From NCBI GenBank assembly GCA_023159155.1, contig JAJNNX010000008.1, positions 620,001 to 684,000 on the forward strand: 64,000 bases of DNA. Direction: 5' to 3'. The translations under genes and the position numbers were made by a program. The DNA comes from Ustulina deusta (lineage: Eukaryota > Ascomycota > Sordariomycetes > Xylariales > Xylariaceae). Position 1 is the stretch's first letter, and the number at the start of each line of letters is the position of its first letter. Shown one piece after another: positions 43,105-55,556 of this stretch. The notes below the pieces were generated by a model. That model had not been told where the DNA came from and ran no database searches. It was given only the letters and a program-made list of their open reading frames with translations.

Positions 43105-45494
43105 TCATACTGCTTCCGCTTTTAGCTTGCCTCGTAGAGAGATAAGTTCATCCTGCTTGATATGTGTTAGTCATACATCATGATACACGCAACTTGCCAG
43201 TGTGTTTTGGACCAGTAACTTACCTCAGCCTTTCGCTTCCCTAGTACCGGCTCGGGTGTACTGCGAGTATACATCGGCGTGCCATACATAGGCGGACCAC
43301 CTCCATCTTTAAATGCCTCCCGATGGCAACTACCGTGATAGACGCGATCGCCAACCTTGATTGCATCGGCCCATACGAATTCCTGTGCATCGTCCAGCCA
43401 CCTGGTCTCAAACTTGTCCTGGCAGATCGGGCAGACACTGGCCGCAAGCACGGGATCGTCAGGGACTGGGATGTATTGAGTTTTAGGGACCTTCGCAATT
43501 GAGCCACCCGAGGCCGAATCAGTATCGCCCGTCTGGACAACGTGGTCCTTATCAATCGTCTCACGCGTGTTGATCCAATCCTGCCACCGTTAGAAGAGCT
43601 TTGAAGCCAACGCTACCAATCGAGATTCTTACCATTTCATCGACGAGCCAGCTGCGGTGTAGCCCCCGTTTCTCTGTCTCGTTGCTACGCTGGTTAACAC
43701 GGAAATGCCAATCCATGTGCGCCGTTTTCCTCTTTTTGCCTTCCTCATTTGTCGGGAACCGTCGCCCACATTGCGTGCATTGTGGTCCTTGGGCTTCAAA
43801 AAGGAGCGGGAGCAATTGTGGACGAAATCTACTACGTGATCAGTTTTTGTTACTTGTGATACATCTATAAGTGGCACGTACTGCTTTAGAGACGATGCTT
43901 TTAGCACTATGTCATTTGTAAGATTTTCAATCGTCCTAGGTGGTGTTGGTTGAGTGCTTGTGGCCATCCTTGAAAGGGGTAGGGGGAATGGTAAAGTCGT
44001 TGAAGGGGTCGTGCTTGGCACTGGGGCTGTACTAGTTGCCGGCGTAGCTGGTGGCAGCATACCCGCCTGTCTCAACATATTCATAAGTGCTAGAGGGTCA
44101 GCCGGTGCAGGTGCAGGTTTCTGAGGCTCAACTCTTTGAGGGGGTGGTGACGGAATGGGGACAGGTACAGTAGGTGGTTGAGGTGTAGGTACTTGTGATG
44201 TAGTAGAATTCCGAGCCATTATGGCAGCTAGAGCACCCGAACCAAACAAGGAATCTAAGGATACCTTGGGTACCGCCACCGGCGGCGGAGCTACTGCTAC
44301 GGGATTTGGGAGGGATACAGGTGTAGAGGTTTGGGCTGGAGGTGCCCTCATGTTCACAGCAAGATCAGCAATTTGATTCTTAACAAGCACTAACTGCTCC
44401 TGCGGCAGATTCTGTGTCTGTAAAATAGTTTGCAAGTCCATCAACGCCTTCAACTTAGTCTGTATAATAAGATCATGAGGAGTCTGGGCGAGCTGGGCCT
44501 TGAAGGCCGTGGTTAGTCTCTGAATATCATCATTTAATGCATCTATGCTGATTCCACGTTGCGCCAAGCCATATCCCCCTAGATGAGGAGGCTGGAAAGC
44601 ACTTGATGAAGGGGGTTGTGGTGTAGACCTTGATGTAGTATTTAAATTGGGCTAAGAATCACGTTAATCACCACGATTCTATTTGAAGTAGATCTGGAAT
44701 TTAGAGAGAAAAAAAAACCAACTTACAGGCTGCGACTGGTAACCGGCCGGCTGCTGGTGGGTCGGTTGACTGTAAAATCCGTTGCTATGTTGTATCGGAG
44801 GCTGTTGAGTGTGATATGCATGAACCTGAGAAGAGGGTCGAGCACCTGGCGGAGTAGATGTCTCCCGAAATGGCACTCCTTGAGCCGGCCTGCCCCGACC
44901 GTAAAACTGCTGCTGACTCCTCATTCTCTCCTGATCTTGTTGTAATGCCGTCGTCCTGACTTTAATGAGCGCATTCTCGATGGGACGCACAACATCAGGA
45001 GCGAAGACGGGCCTGGTGTCGATAGAACCAGGAACAGGTTCCTTCCAAGTCTTGAGCATCTCTTCTAGCTTTCTCCGAGTGGCCATATCTACCATGGCAT
45101 ATGCGTCCATATAGGTTTGATACAGCTTTCGGCTGAAGAACAGCGTGTAGGGGGTACCGACATTCTTGGCTATTGAATCAAGGACATAGAGCGGAGGGAG
45201 TTTCTTGTGCGGTGCGGCCTACCAAACCGTGTTAGCCAGAGAGCCAATCTATAACCTAACGATGACATTTCAACGGGCAGGGAACTCGTTGTAGCTACGA
45301 GTTTCGAGGAAGTCCTTGTAACCTACTCTTTTGATGTGGTCGACTAGAGCGCCAGAGATGGCAAGCGCGTGCTCGATGTTCTCGCGTGCAATGATTGTCA
45401 GGTTAGAAATTTCAGGGCGTCCGATAGTCTGTATATCCTCCAGCGCCTCGCGAAAGTCCTTCGCAACAGCCTCAGACTCAGAGTAGGAAGACAT
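43105..45494 (-). CDS. PCF11: Pre-mRNA cleavage complex II protein PCF11
   Basis: Scaffold of cleavage factor IA that binds the RNA polymerase II CTD and acts in 3' end processing and termination. Exons 45494-45327, 45218-44727, 44651-43882, 43828-43633, 43580-43224 and 43152-43105 give 676 residues. The CTD-interaction domain covers about 1-135 (DFREALEDIQTIGRPEISNL, then KKLPPLYVLDSIAKNVGTPY). A Gln-rich and Pro-rich middle follows. Two C-terminal zinc knuckles are seen as CTQCGRRF (near 494) with MDWHFRVN, and CPICQDKFE (near 592) with YHGSCH. The last exon codes only 15 residues (DELISLRGKLKAEAV). Two acceptors (exons 4 and 6) offer a 3-base alternative. Nuclear. Confidence 0.92.
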
Positions 45495-46950
45495 GGTTGT
45501 ATTATTGCGAGCACACAGGTCAAGAGTAGAGAAAGGGTTATTAATGCAAACAACCAATCCCGAAAGGGCCCGCAGAGCGAGGGCTTTGTTGTGCGGCTTT
45601 ACGACCACGCTGCCCGGCGAGAAGGAGACTTGTGCTGAACTGTTTAGATTCGAAAGATGTCACAGAGGCAGAAGAAGGCAAAATGCCGTCGATGCAATGT
45701 CTTCACCAGGATAGATATGAAGCACTGAGATTCGATGACTCTTGTGATGGGTCGTCGCGAATGCTAAAACCTGCCAACAACTGCGAGCGAGCGACTGTAG
45801 ATTTCTGGAGAAGCTCAATGCATCATCCTCATTAAACCCCCAACGACTTGTATTCTTCCACCACATGCAGTCTTTCTTTATATTCCCGCCAAGCACTACT
45901 GATTATAGAAGGGCAGTCAATTGTCGTGTGGAATTTCGGGCTGGCTGTAAGAAACAACGCGGACGAAATGCGCGGTGTACGTAGCTTGGCGGACCAACAA
46001 ACAACCCACTGAGGCCAAAATCGAGGGAATAGGGAAGCTGGCTGAAGCCAACGAAGGCCTTTTCGTCGGGTTATCGAAGCTGATCGAGGTTCGCGGGATA
46101 GTGGTGCTATTGTTATGGGGACGTGCGGAACAAAAATATACAGAGGAGACGGAGGAACTGATGGATGCTTTTGCTTGGCTGGAGAGATGACTTGAATGGA
46201 GGACATGCCGAGTAACGGAAGAAGGTGCACCGTGCGTCGAGTTCGGGTCACGTGCCCTTCCCTGACTCTCTAATTAGCATAATTAGGTACCTAGAGGTGG
46301 CAGCTAGGTACCTACATACCTAAAGCACCCAGATACCTATAGCTTCGAGTACCTACCGAAGGTAACCCAGTGAAAAGTTACTTATGTGTACCTACCTCAG
46401 TGCTTGGGGAGAATGCAGGTGCATCCAAGCAACATCCATCTCACACCTCCGTGACCCCTTCTCCATTGAACATGATCAATAGGCAATATCTACTTAGGTA
46501 ACATTTTGCATACATCCATTGGAACCACTGGGATATTGTTTTACTCATTCCTTGATGACACTTTATTGCGGACAACGAATTTTTTTACAATGTCTTCAAT
46601 TTTGCTAGTTATTTTATACTTCTAAGTTGGTTGCTGTTTGATACCAAGCCCTCTTTCTGTCTGCGTTGAATGTGCTCACTGTGACTTTTCCTCTGGTGCA
46701 AAGCATAGACAGTGAAAGGCGATCAATAAGAAAGACGAGGCATCCATCGCTGAGCAATCGTATTCTTTGATTTCAACAGAATACTCAAAATACCATCGGT
46801 TTTATACTTCTGGTAATATCCGAATACCAAACGCTATGCCCCGAATCAAAGGATATTATTAAAAACTCCAACCCTAAACGCCATTTCCCTTTTTACAATG
46901 CAAATGAATACCTGAAGATATGGCCATTGGCGAACGAGGATCTCGCTAGC
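45495..46950. other. Intergenic between PCF11 start and the DUF7598-type gene end
   Basis: 1.46 kb. TAGGTACCTA elements cluster at 46280-46400. A 139-codon minus-strand frame (45832-46251) has no recognisable features and was not called. Confidence 0.5.
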
Positions 46951-47805
46951 CTACACCATATTGGTTCCGAAGCGGTCGATGTGGCTGGCCTCAGAGTACT
47001 GAGTCGTTCTGTTCATGGGGTGCAACGCAGTGGGTGGCCGACTGATTTGCGGCATAATGGGGCTGTGACGGGAGTCGAAGGATATTGTCGACTTATTGTC
47101 TTCAGCGTAGTAGTCCGAGGTGTCTCGCTGGAATTGGTCGTTCATAGGCATGGGGCCGCTGATCTCAGGCTTGCGAGTGCTGTTGGACCGGGAGCTGTAG
47201 TTGTCGTTGAAGTTGACGTCTCGGGTAGTGGCTCCGGCATGTCGAACCTCGCGCGCACGCACTTTCTCGTTTTTGAACAACAACGAGGCGATGATGTTGG
47301 TGAATCCAAAGGCGATAGCGATGATGCCGGCGCCGATGACGACCTGTGGGATCTGAGACGGTACGCCGGCCGCATTGTAGATGCCGCTGTTGAGGCCACC
47401 AAGGAGGTGGCAGCCGATGAGGACCATTATAGCACCGAGCCCAGTGAATCCTCGATCGGGGCCGAGCATTGGCCAGGCTCTGGCGACGAAGGCTTGACCC
47501 TTGCCCCAGAGGCCGATCTCAGTAAAGATGAGAAGGGCGGCGAAGAAGAAGACGAGGGCGTGGACGATGTCGGCGAAGAATTGGAAGCCGTTGGGTAGTT
47601 TGGCGAAGATGAGCATGAGCACCGACGCTACCATGACGGCCAGTAGAACCGCGACATTACAAAAACGAATGACCTGCAGGATGATGTAGGCATGGCCTTG
47701 GAAGCCAGAGGAACTATCTTTTCCAAACATGGCGAAGAATTTGCCGATGTTCAAAGTCGTATCTCTCTGGGTATAATTAGGATTAGTGGTTTGTTGGGTG
47801 GGCAT
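46951..47805 (-). CDS. Four-span fungal membrane protein, DUF7598-like
   Basis: Single exon, 284 residues. The N-terminal half has four hydrophobic spans at about 41-66 (YIILQVIRFCNVAVLLAVMV), 74-97, 118-140 (GLGAIMVLIGCHLLGGL) and 152-175 (PQVVIGAGIIAIAFGFTNII). The C-terminal ~110 residues are hydrophilic, rich in Ser, Asn and Arg, and presumably cytosolic. The span pattern and the motif LIFTEIGLWGKGQAF resemble a conserved, uncharacterised fungal family. The molecular role is unknown. The start is supported by a short polar leader before the first span. Confidence 0.8.
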   Translation of the reverse strand: MPTQQTTNPNYTQRDTTLNIGKFFAMFGKDSSSGFQGHAYIILQVIRFCNVAVLLAVMVASVLMLIFAKLPNGFQFFADIVHALVFFFAALLIFTEIGLWGKGQAFVARAWPMLGPDRGFTGLGAIMVLIGCHLLGGLNSGIYNAAGVPSQIPQVVIGAGIIAIAFGFTNIIASLLFKNEKVRAREVRHAGATTRDVNFNDNYSSRSNSTRKPEISGPMPMNDQFQRDTSDYYAEDNKSTISFDSRHSPIMPQISRPPTALHPMNRTTQYSEASHIDRFGTNMV

Positions 47806-49879
47806 TTCCGGTGCACATATGCATGGAGATTAGGTGTACCAACGTGTAAACTGCCTGCAGTTGAGTCGAGTCCTGTACCAAGGAGTCAAATGGTCCAAGC
47901 TGTGGTCAATGGTGAGAATGGCCGAATGGAAATCTGGCTAGCAGATGTCAAGTCGTATGAAATGAATGTGAGTAAATAAGGCGGTGCGGGAAGACGAGGA
48001 AGTGAACAGTGGCCTTTGCCAAGAGGATATTTATGACTGCGAGAAGAATGTGGTTGTAAAAGAAAGTAACCACAAAACAATGGCAGTTAGCCAAAGGGTC
48101 GCAGGACAAAAAGAGGTAAGAGGTCAAAGGCAGTTGGTTATGGGGAGTTTGTCAGTGGGATAATTGTTGTCCGTCAAGGACCAAGGAATCGACGGGCTCA
48201 GGTGTGTAAGGGGACAAAGGATGAGGTGCACCAGCAGCTCTAGATTACCGCCGAGATACTCTTGCAGGCTTGAAACAAAAGAAAGAGAGGTGTCGGTCAC
48301 AAAAGAGCATCGAGCTATAGTGCGGCTGCACGAGTTTAATACCACCTACTAAGAGACAGAGAACTGTGACTCGAACCCAGTATGTTGCGCATGCACGATG
48401 TGTTTCGTCGGCTGAGAGCCAATGAATCTCGACGGGCGCGTTTAGTCTCGATCTCCAGCGACAAATACTTACAACCCCCGTCCCGCTGCGCGCTCTCCCT
48501 TGGCAGAACGCATCCATGCCATCCATGAGGGCACGAGGAATCAATCCATGGGCCCGTTGAACTGGTGGAAGGGCTCATTCGGGTATGGCAGAGCTTCTTG
48601 TCGAGTGAGTTGGCCTGGTGCATTCCCGGTTTGGGCCGAATCATGCTGACGGCGAATCACCATTCACGGCGGTCCACGTACTGCCATGTCCTGACGGATG
48701 GAGCCACTGTACTGCAATAAAACCCGGCGTATAGGGAACTACATACGGCGACCTGGGGTTGTGTGTGCGACAGCAGGCACCTCACTGGGGAATGGGGATA
48801 TACCCGGTACCTGTGATGTAGAGAATTGATCATGTCGTCCAATGGCTGCAGCTGATACCGTTCAAGGCATTTGCGCGGTTGGACCCTAAGTTGATTGGGC
48901 ACGAAGCAGCCAGCTTTGTTTCAGTTCTCCTTTGGACCAAGAACCCAACCCCACTAGGTCTCTCAGGTCAGTAACAGATCTGGAACAGCACGGCCCTTGC
49001 ATTGCGAAAGCAGGCTACAATAAATACTGTAGGTATCCGCATGCACATGTGTGTCGTCTTTGTATTTAGTTCGGGAGTTTCTTCACCCCGTCTTTTGCAG
49101 GAATTGGCGGCACTCTCTGGTTCTGCCTTTCTTTTTTCTACGTAGCCATAGCTGTGTTTTCAAGCCACCCTCGCTCCCTTGAAACAGGGCAAGTCGAAAG
49201 AGATGCATTTCAGTCCTCGACTGGTGATTAACACGAAGGTTCTGTCGATGGGGATCGCTTCGCACTACATACATGTAGTACATACTTAGCTACGTAGGTA
49301 GTACTTGTGAACATCTGCAACTCACTTTCCACTGGGCACAGCACATGGCAATTTTATACGCCGCTAACGCAGAGTTGAGTACACTCCATTTTAGCGAGGC
49401 TTGCCTAAGTGATTGGGCCAAGAATTAAATTCATGACAGAAACTCTTATATGAGGTACCACTGAGGTACAATAGGGATTGAATGAGCCTCGGAAAATTTA
49501 CTTACACCACTTTCAGCGCCTACCAGTAGCTTGATTGGCTGAGAGCATCTGCCATTGCAAGCCTGCAACCGCTGGAGTGGCAACTGAGTGGCACAGCTGC
49601 TGGGACAGGCCTCGGCCGGGTCGCGTGGGGCCGCCAGTTACAGGCCGGAGAACCTCAAATTAGAACAATATAAGCCAGTAACCTACCTAAGTACTTATTT
49701 CTGCTGCAGCCAGCCGCTTTCCCCCTTCCGACCATTCCATTCTTTTCCAACATCGCCCACTCCCCAGCCTGTCATCCTGATCTCAACCGCGACGCACCAC
49801 ACGTTTGATCAAGCGCCCTCCTAGCGCCCTCTCTGTCCTAAACACCCGAATCCCCATAACCTTAACCGCTTCCCTAAAC
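47806..49879. other. Divergent intergenic region
   Basis: 2.1 kb between the divergent DUF7598-type and SERF genes. CTACGTAGGTAGTAC near 49291 and ACCTACCTAAGTAC near 49682 are copies of the recurrent promoter element. A TTCGAGTC-containing stretch at 48360-48440 (minus) was tested as a tRNA and rejected. Confidence 0.5.
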
Positions 49880-50438
49880 ATGGCTCGCGGTAACCAGCGT
49901 GAGAAGGCGCGCGAGAAGAACCTCAAAGCCCAGGGCACCCAGGTAAGAAGAGCCTTACCGCCTATGCAGCCAACCTGGCGGGACCGAGCTCCCTGAAGCA
50001 TCCCACGACGCACTCCAAGTACCCGACTGGTCAAATCATCCGCGCGGCTGGATTCACAGTCCGCCCCCTTGCAGTCGGTTGACGATCTGCCATCTATCGC
50101 TGCCTTCCAGTGGTTTTGATTAGATGTTTTGCTGACGGATCTTCACTTCTACCGGCGGATTGATGCTTGACAGATTCGATGATCCCTTGGAGGAGTGCAA
50201 TAGACACTAACCAGATATTGTGACATGTACAGAAGTCAAAGAATACCAAGACTGGCGCGGAGATGCAGCGTGATAAGGACGCCCTTGCTGCCTTGATGCG
50301 GCAGAAGCAGGACGCATGTAAGCTAGTCTCGCGTTGGCACACGACACTCGAGTCAAGAAGCTAACGGAGAGCCACCAACTTATAGTTGATACGAAGAATG
50401 ATACGAAGAAAAGCTCTGGCGGCAGTGGGAAGAAGTAA
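49880..50438 (+). CDS. 4F5/SERF family protein (small EDRK-rich factor)
   Basis: Exons 49880-49942, 50233-50317 and 50386-50438 give 66 residues. The N-terminus MARGNQREKAREKNLKAQ is the family signature, followed by a charged helix (MQRDKDALAALMRQKQ) and a Lys/Ser/Gly tail ending GSGKK. SERF proteins are small, disordered and positively charged. They bind RNA and acidic client proteins, and animal members promote amyloid formation. The first intron is unusually long for this window (290 bases). The gene is smaller than ordinary ORF cut-offs in each exon. Confidence 0.92.
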
Positions 50439-51628
50439 TATAGGCACGATACTCCGACTCAAGGTATCCCGAGTTGCCAGCATCTCGATTTTCGGGATGA
50501 TGCAGCGCGAAGTTCGGTCTGAGCGTCTTCTCGGGGACCAAATCCGATTCGATTCTACTTCGAGACGTTCCACGCCCCTCTCCCCCTTTTCTCATAAGAA
50601 AAGGTGCACTCTTACGATACTGAGGGCGGCACACCGGGTTGGAGACGCACGAAGTTGACGATCCGGCCACGATGTAGGATCATTCTTTTTAGGCGAAGAT
50701 GGAGACAGAGGCGTGATAGGAGTTCATTCCCTTTTTGCAATATAGTGTAGTGTCCCGCGAAGTCTCTTGGACCCATTGATTGCTCTGTTTATACTAGCTG
50801 TGCAGAATATTCTTCGATCCATCTGCACAATATGAATTGAATAGCTAGTTACCGGTGTCGAGGAGAATAGATCAATATATACTGATATTACCACATGCCT
50901 ACTCAGCCTGTCGACTGGCTCTCCTTTGACAACAATCAAGTCAACCCGAGAGGATGAATGCGATATGGAAGTGAAGATGTGATCTTAAACTTAAACCATA
51001 CTAATCAACAATACTCCCGTAACAAAAATCCATTGCCTATTACACTGTCATCAAGACTATCATCATCAACGCGTCCTGCGCTTTGCCATTCCTGTCCTCT
51101 CGCCTCCAAAGTTCCCTCGATCAACACAAACCCAAACTATCTTCAACATTCAGTAGTTTAATCTGATCAACACGGACTACGGAGTGCAGATGAAGGAAAT
51201 GCAACTAAGTTCAAGTTCAACTACCTAGTTCACTGGTACAAGGAAGAAAGTTGAATACCGGAAGCTTCGTTCACAAAGGCAAAAGTGACTCGAGTCTTTT
51301 GTTTTTTTTAAGGATCTCTTTTTCCATTCATTTAATAACATATTAATCGGCAGGCACGAAGGCCTCCACATGAATCAAGACAATAAAACTACCAACTATA
51401 AAAGATATACGAACCAGTCATATTAGCTCATGTTCAAAACAACATTTACTACCACATCAAATATAAATAATTCCCTTGCTTTAGTTGCCAGATCGATCCG
51501 GGGAGATAATAAACCAATTCAGCACCCACAAAGTCTAGCCCGTTGTTTTAAAATGCAGGCAATGAATATACAATAGTCATCCGCCGTTTGCCTCTCTATC
51601 CCGTACCTGTCCCTGTGGTATCGTTAAT
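50439..51628. other. Convergent intergenic region
   Basis: 1.2 kb between the stops of the SERF and cupredoxin genes. AT-rich, no repeats or genes recognised. Confidence 0.5.
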
Positions 51629-52716
51629 TTAGAAGACTTCGGCCATGCTAGCGGGTATGGCGCCTGGGGTAATTGTCAGCGTTGGAATTGAGAGTAGTAG
51701 ATCTGTGGACGGTTACATACCAGCGACACCGCCAAAGTTGCCAATGCCTTGGGCGCTGACGGCTGGGAAACTGCCGGCGGCACAAACGACGGCGCACACG
51801 CAAGCACCTTCCACGATCTGCCCTGTGCCGGTCTGAATAGATCCGGTAGAGCCGGTCTCGGTGGCACTGCCAGCAGATTCCGTGGCGCTGGCTACTTCGG
51901 TGGCGCTGGCGACGGTCGTGGCGGCAACATCACTGGAGATGGCACTTGTTGTGGCATTGCCAGTGATGGCACTACCGGCACCCTGGCCCTTCTGCTGGAT
52001 GGCCATCGATTGGAAGAGAGCCTGAGTCTTCGCGGCAGTTGGGTTGATAGAGAACACCATGCCCTTGCCGCAGTGGCCGGTCTGTTTGCAGTAGAACCCT
52101 TGGTTGAAATCTTAGTAACAAGATAACATAGGCAAAAATTCTTCATTGAAAACTTACAGATGGGGTCGGTGTTCATGACTTGCATGGCGACCTGGGGAGC
52201 AGGAGAGATAGCATTGTCCTTGTTGGGCTGGAAGCCCGAATCCATACCACCCTCCATAGGATCGCAGGGCGCGGCGAAAGTGGACTGAGTAACGGTGTGG
52301 TTCTGGCTCAAGAAAGTGAAGATGACCATATCGCCTACGGCTGCCTTGATTTCAGATGGCGAATAAGCTAAACCTGCAGAACCACCGACCTGGACCGTGT
52401 GAGTAGCCCCGGCTCCCGCTACGACACTCGTGGCGCCGGCGGGGACGGTCGCGGTTCCTACGGTGCTGTCTGCTGCGCCGGCTGTAACTGTCTGCGTAAC
52501 CGTCACGGCTTGGTTGATTGTCGTAGTCTGGGCATTGGCGCCAGGGTTCACCCAGATGATGATAATCTGAGTGCTGGTAGCCTCAACAACTATACCGTTG
52601 GCACCGCCCAGGCGTTGCAAGTGACCATTTCGTGCCTCTACCGGGTAGACATTTCGGATAGCCTTAGCCATAGCTAGGGGGGCCATGGCCAGAGAGAGAG
52701 CGGCTAAGTACTTCAT
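51629..52716 (-). CDS. Secreted cupredoxin-fold protein (extracellular serine/threonine-rich type)
   Basis: Exons 52716-52158, 52098-51721 and 51663-51629 give 323 residues. A signal peptide (MKYLAALSLAMAPLAMA) is clear. A Thr/Ala-rich stretch leads into a blue-copper-like domain: HTVQVGGSAGLAYSPSEI, AAVGDMVIFTFLSQNHTVTQ, FAAPCDPM, then PIWFYCKQTGHCGKGMVFSI. The His (NHTV), Cys (FYC), His (TGHC) and Met (GM) are in the order of type 1 copper ligands. A Ser/Thr/Ala-rich linker and a tail with clustered cysteines (EGACVCAVVCAAG) follow; no clear GPI signal. Fungal relatives are secreted or cell-wall proteins of uncertain function. The PIWFYC junction was placed across the intron at aaccaag, giving W and restoring the copper loop. 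Confidence 0.87.
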
Positions 52717-54758
52717 GGTGAATTGTGTAGGGAGGAATTAACGTGATAGTTACTGGGTGGGTAAAAAAAGGTCAGGAAAGTTCCTCCTCGAGAGGCGACC
52801 CAACGAGTATATTCCTGAAAAGGACCGTGAAGACTGAGGAATCTGGCAATTAAGAGACGTGGGAATAGCGAGGCCCTGCTCGTGAAGTGAAATGAATGCG
52901 ATGGAAGACAGGAGAAGAAGGGAAAGAAAGAGAGAACTAGCAGTAGCGGCGTCTAAAGAAGAGATGAAGAAGAAGAAACAAACAACCTACCAGCCGAGGG
53001 GACCTCACGGCTTAAATCGAGCATGAACATCCCGCGGATCAATGTCAGAGGCTGGGATCTTTCCGTCCATGTCGCACCCCGGGAGCGCTTGAGGAGGTGA
53101 TCTCGAAACAGCGCCAGGGACCATTGCGATCAGGACGGAGCGAGGATGCATCTCGGGGGAGTCTGCGCCCGATCCTAGACCCTGATGCAGTGGAGTAAGG
53201 AAAGCTAGGTTTAGACGGAGATAGGACGCTCGTTAGTCCCAAGGATGCAGATTCGAGGGTTGCGGCTCTCTAAACTCCTCTTAGCCATGTGTGTGTGGAA
53301 GATTCGCGGGACTGGGCCTTGTCCAGGGGTCAGGGGCGTGACAGAATCGTTTTGCTGGTGTTTTGCCTGGCCGCTTAGGCGTGTGAGATCACAGCACCCT
53401 GGGCACGGCGGCTTGAGCGAACTTCAGGGGCACTATACAGTGACCAATCACTCGGAAGCAGACCAGAAACATGTTGTACAATTGCAGCTTGTGTATTTAC
53501 ATGGTCCTGTTTGGTTGATTAATTAATTGATTGTACCTGCGTGTGTGTTAGTTGGATCGCGCATACTATGGGATGGAGAGCATGCAGTTCCGACGTTGGT
53601 TTCCTGTGGGTTAGGTAGATTCAACAGTGGAGAGATAAGGAGCAGTAAACTGGGGGTTCTAGATTACCTAGTGTAACTACCAAGTCGAAGTCGAACTGCC
53701 CAACTAGGTACTTTAGGTTAGCGCATTGGGCTCTGGAGCAGCTAAAATCGGTTACGGTTGTCCCCGTAATTGGCCTAGGCTTCCCCTTTCTTCCATGCTA
53801 CCTTAACTGATGACTTATACAGTATCCAGATTCTTTATGGAGAGCCTGGCTACTGATATCGTCAAGGGTACACTCCTCTCTCGTTTCACCTCACTTTCAG
53901 TGAAATATGACAAATGAGAGAATCTTGCTGCATGTGTTCCTGATTGCCAATGCCGGCCAAGCTCGCTTGAAAATCTACGCGGCTGTGTGTACAAGATCAC
54001 AGGCCCCTGGGATATTCATCCGTCCGGCAACCATCCAACTCATCTCGGCTCTGTGTCTACTGACGAGTCCGGCTTCAGGTGTTCATGGATTGCCACGAAC
54101 AGCTGGTCAAAGTTTCTAGTGCTCCTAGTGCAGCCTGGGCCAAAGATTTACCAAGCTGCTATTATCTTGGTTACAAACTCGGAGGCCTCTCCTGAAAGGA
54201 ATTCATTTGATAACATGACACGCCAGCTGCAGATGTATTCCTCAGCCATGCATTAAACATTAAGGATTTTGGTGTCGAAAACGTCATAAACTCTATTTGT
54301 GAATGTTTCTAAATCCTTTCGTTTGGACAAATACCATTGCTTCGGTGAATTTATAGTACACATGAGTTTATAGCATTCGTACACCATCGCATGCCTCACA
54401 GATCAAGAAACATATAACTGATGTGATGGTTGTGACTTCGTTTAGTTGGGGATTAATCGCTATACACATGATCAGTTTTGCTGAATAGTCGCAATGTGTC
54501 GTGAAGTCTCACGGTGGTTTTTCGTTTACTTATCGCTTTAGATAAAAGAATGTTACTGTGAGGTTCAGGGCAGAAAGCTTGTCTAGTGCCACAATTTTGT
54601 CGGGGTTCTAGGTGATACATGGCTTGCCGCAGCTTTGATGATTCCCTTGGGCTAACGTCAACATCGATCGGCCATACAACCTCCCACGTTCCAGACCCAT
54701 GTCAGGTTGATAACTCACTTTGGTTATACCCAAATCACCTAGTTATTCGCAGCCCGAG
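52717..54758. other. Intergenic
   Basis: 2.0 kb upstream of the cupredoxin and downstream of SMN. ACTAGGTACTTTAGG near 53703 is a copy of the recurrent element. No gene assembled. Confidence 0.5.
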
Positions 54759-55556
54759 TTACTGAGGTCTTAGATCCGAAGTGCTGTGATTTTGGGGTGA
54801 ATCACGCTGACCTTCATAATAACCAGTATAGTAACCAGCATAATACCACGACATGAGAAGTCTTTTTAAACCTTCATCTCGTACTACCAATAGTCAGTAA
54901 GCTTCTGGGATAAATGGCACGAGGTTCGCAAATACGAAAGGCTCAGCAGGGGGGTTTTCAAGTTTGTATGAAAAAGACTGATGATACATACTTGTGCCTA
55001 GTAGACCTGCCGGAGCTGGAGGGGCGTCAGGCATACGCGGGTGACTATGCTGGGGTGCTGCATTTCCGGTTTCCTGTCTCTCATTCTGCATATTGTCAGT
55101 ATACTGGGGAAGAAAAGAAGGCCAAGCTTTGGATGTGCTTGGGATCTTCTCAAGTGCCGGGATAATAGAGCACTCACGGGATCCTCCACTCTCATCTCGG
55201 AAGCAGTTTCGAGTTTTCCATGGTTTGACGAATCGTCGATCTCATGTAGGTTCTGCTTGGCATCTGAAGTGCTGCTTTATCGTCCCATTAGTAAGTTGGG
55301 AGCAAAACGCCGCATGGCCCTTGCGCGAGGGACATCTTACTCTTCATCTTTAGGCTTGAGCAAATCATTGACGTTGCCGCCATTTCTGTGAATGCTATGA
55401 TATCTCTGTAGGAAGGTCAACCACAAATTCGGGATTCAGAGGTTGGAGCTGTATAGATGGCACCTTATATTCCTCCAAAGCCTGATCCCAGGAGTCGATC
55501 AAGGCGGAATCGTCCCATATTTCGTTATGTGTCAGCTCTTGCTGCCCTGAAGCCAT
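54759..55556 (-). CDS. SMN1: Survival motor neuron (SMN) orthologue
   Basis: Core of the complex that loads Sm proteins on spliceosomal snRNAs. Five small exons, 55556-55464, 55405-55341, 55271-55178, 55085-55007 and 54883-54759, give 151 residues, close to the fission yeast protein. The N-terminal Gemin2-binding helix reads NEIWDDSALIDSW and ALEEYKRYHS (about 11-35). The middle is acidic, then Pro-rich (RMPDAPPAPA). The C-terminal YG-box for self-association is complete: GLKRLLMSW, YYAGYYTGYYEG (about 115-135). There is no Tudor domain, as in fission yeast. All splice sites are GT-AG; exon 3 has two acceptors 3 bases apart. Divergent from NOP15-like. No single exon exceeds 42 codons, so simple ORF scans miss it. 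Confidence 0.9.

Noticed and set aside
45832..46251. 139-codon minus-strand frame between PCF11 and the DUF7598-type gene
   Set aside because: No recognisable domain, low-information composition and an overlapping open frame on the other strand; no support beyond length.
48360..48440. Possible minus-strand tRNA with a GGTTCGAGTC box
   Set aside because: No 5' sequence can form the acceptor stem with the bases after the T-arm, and the T-stem has a mismatch.
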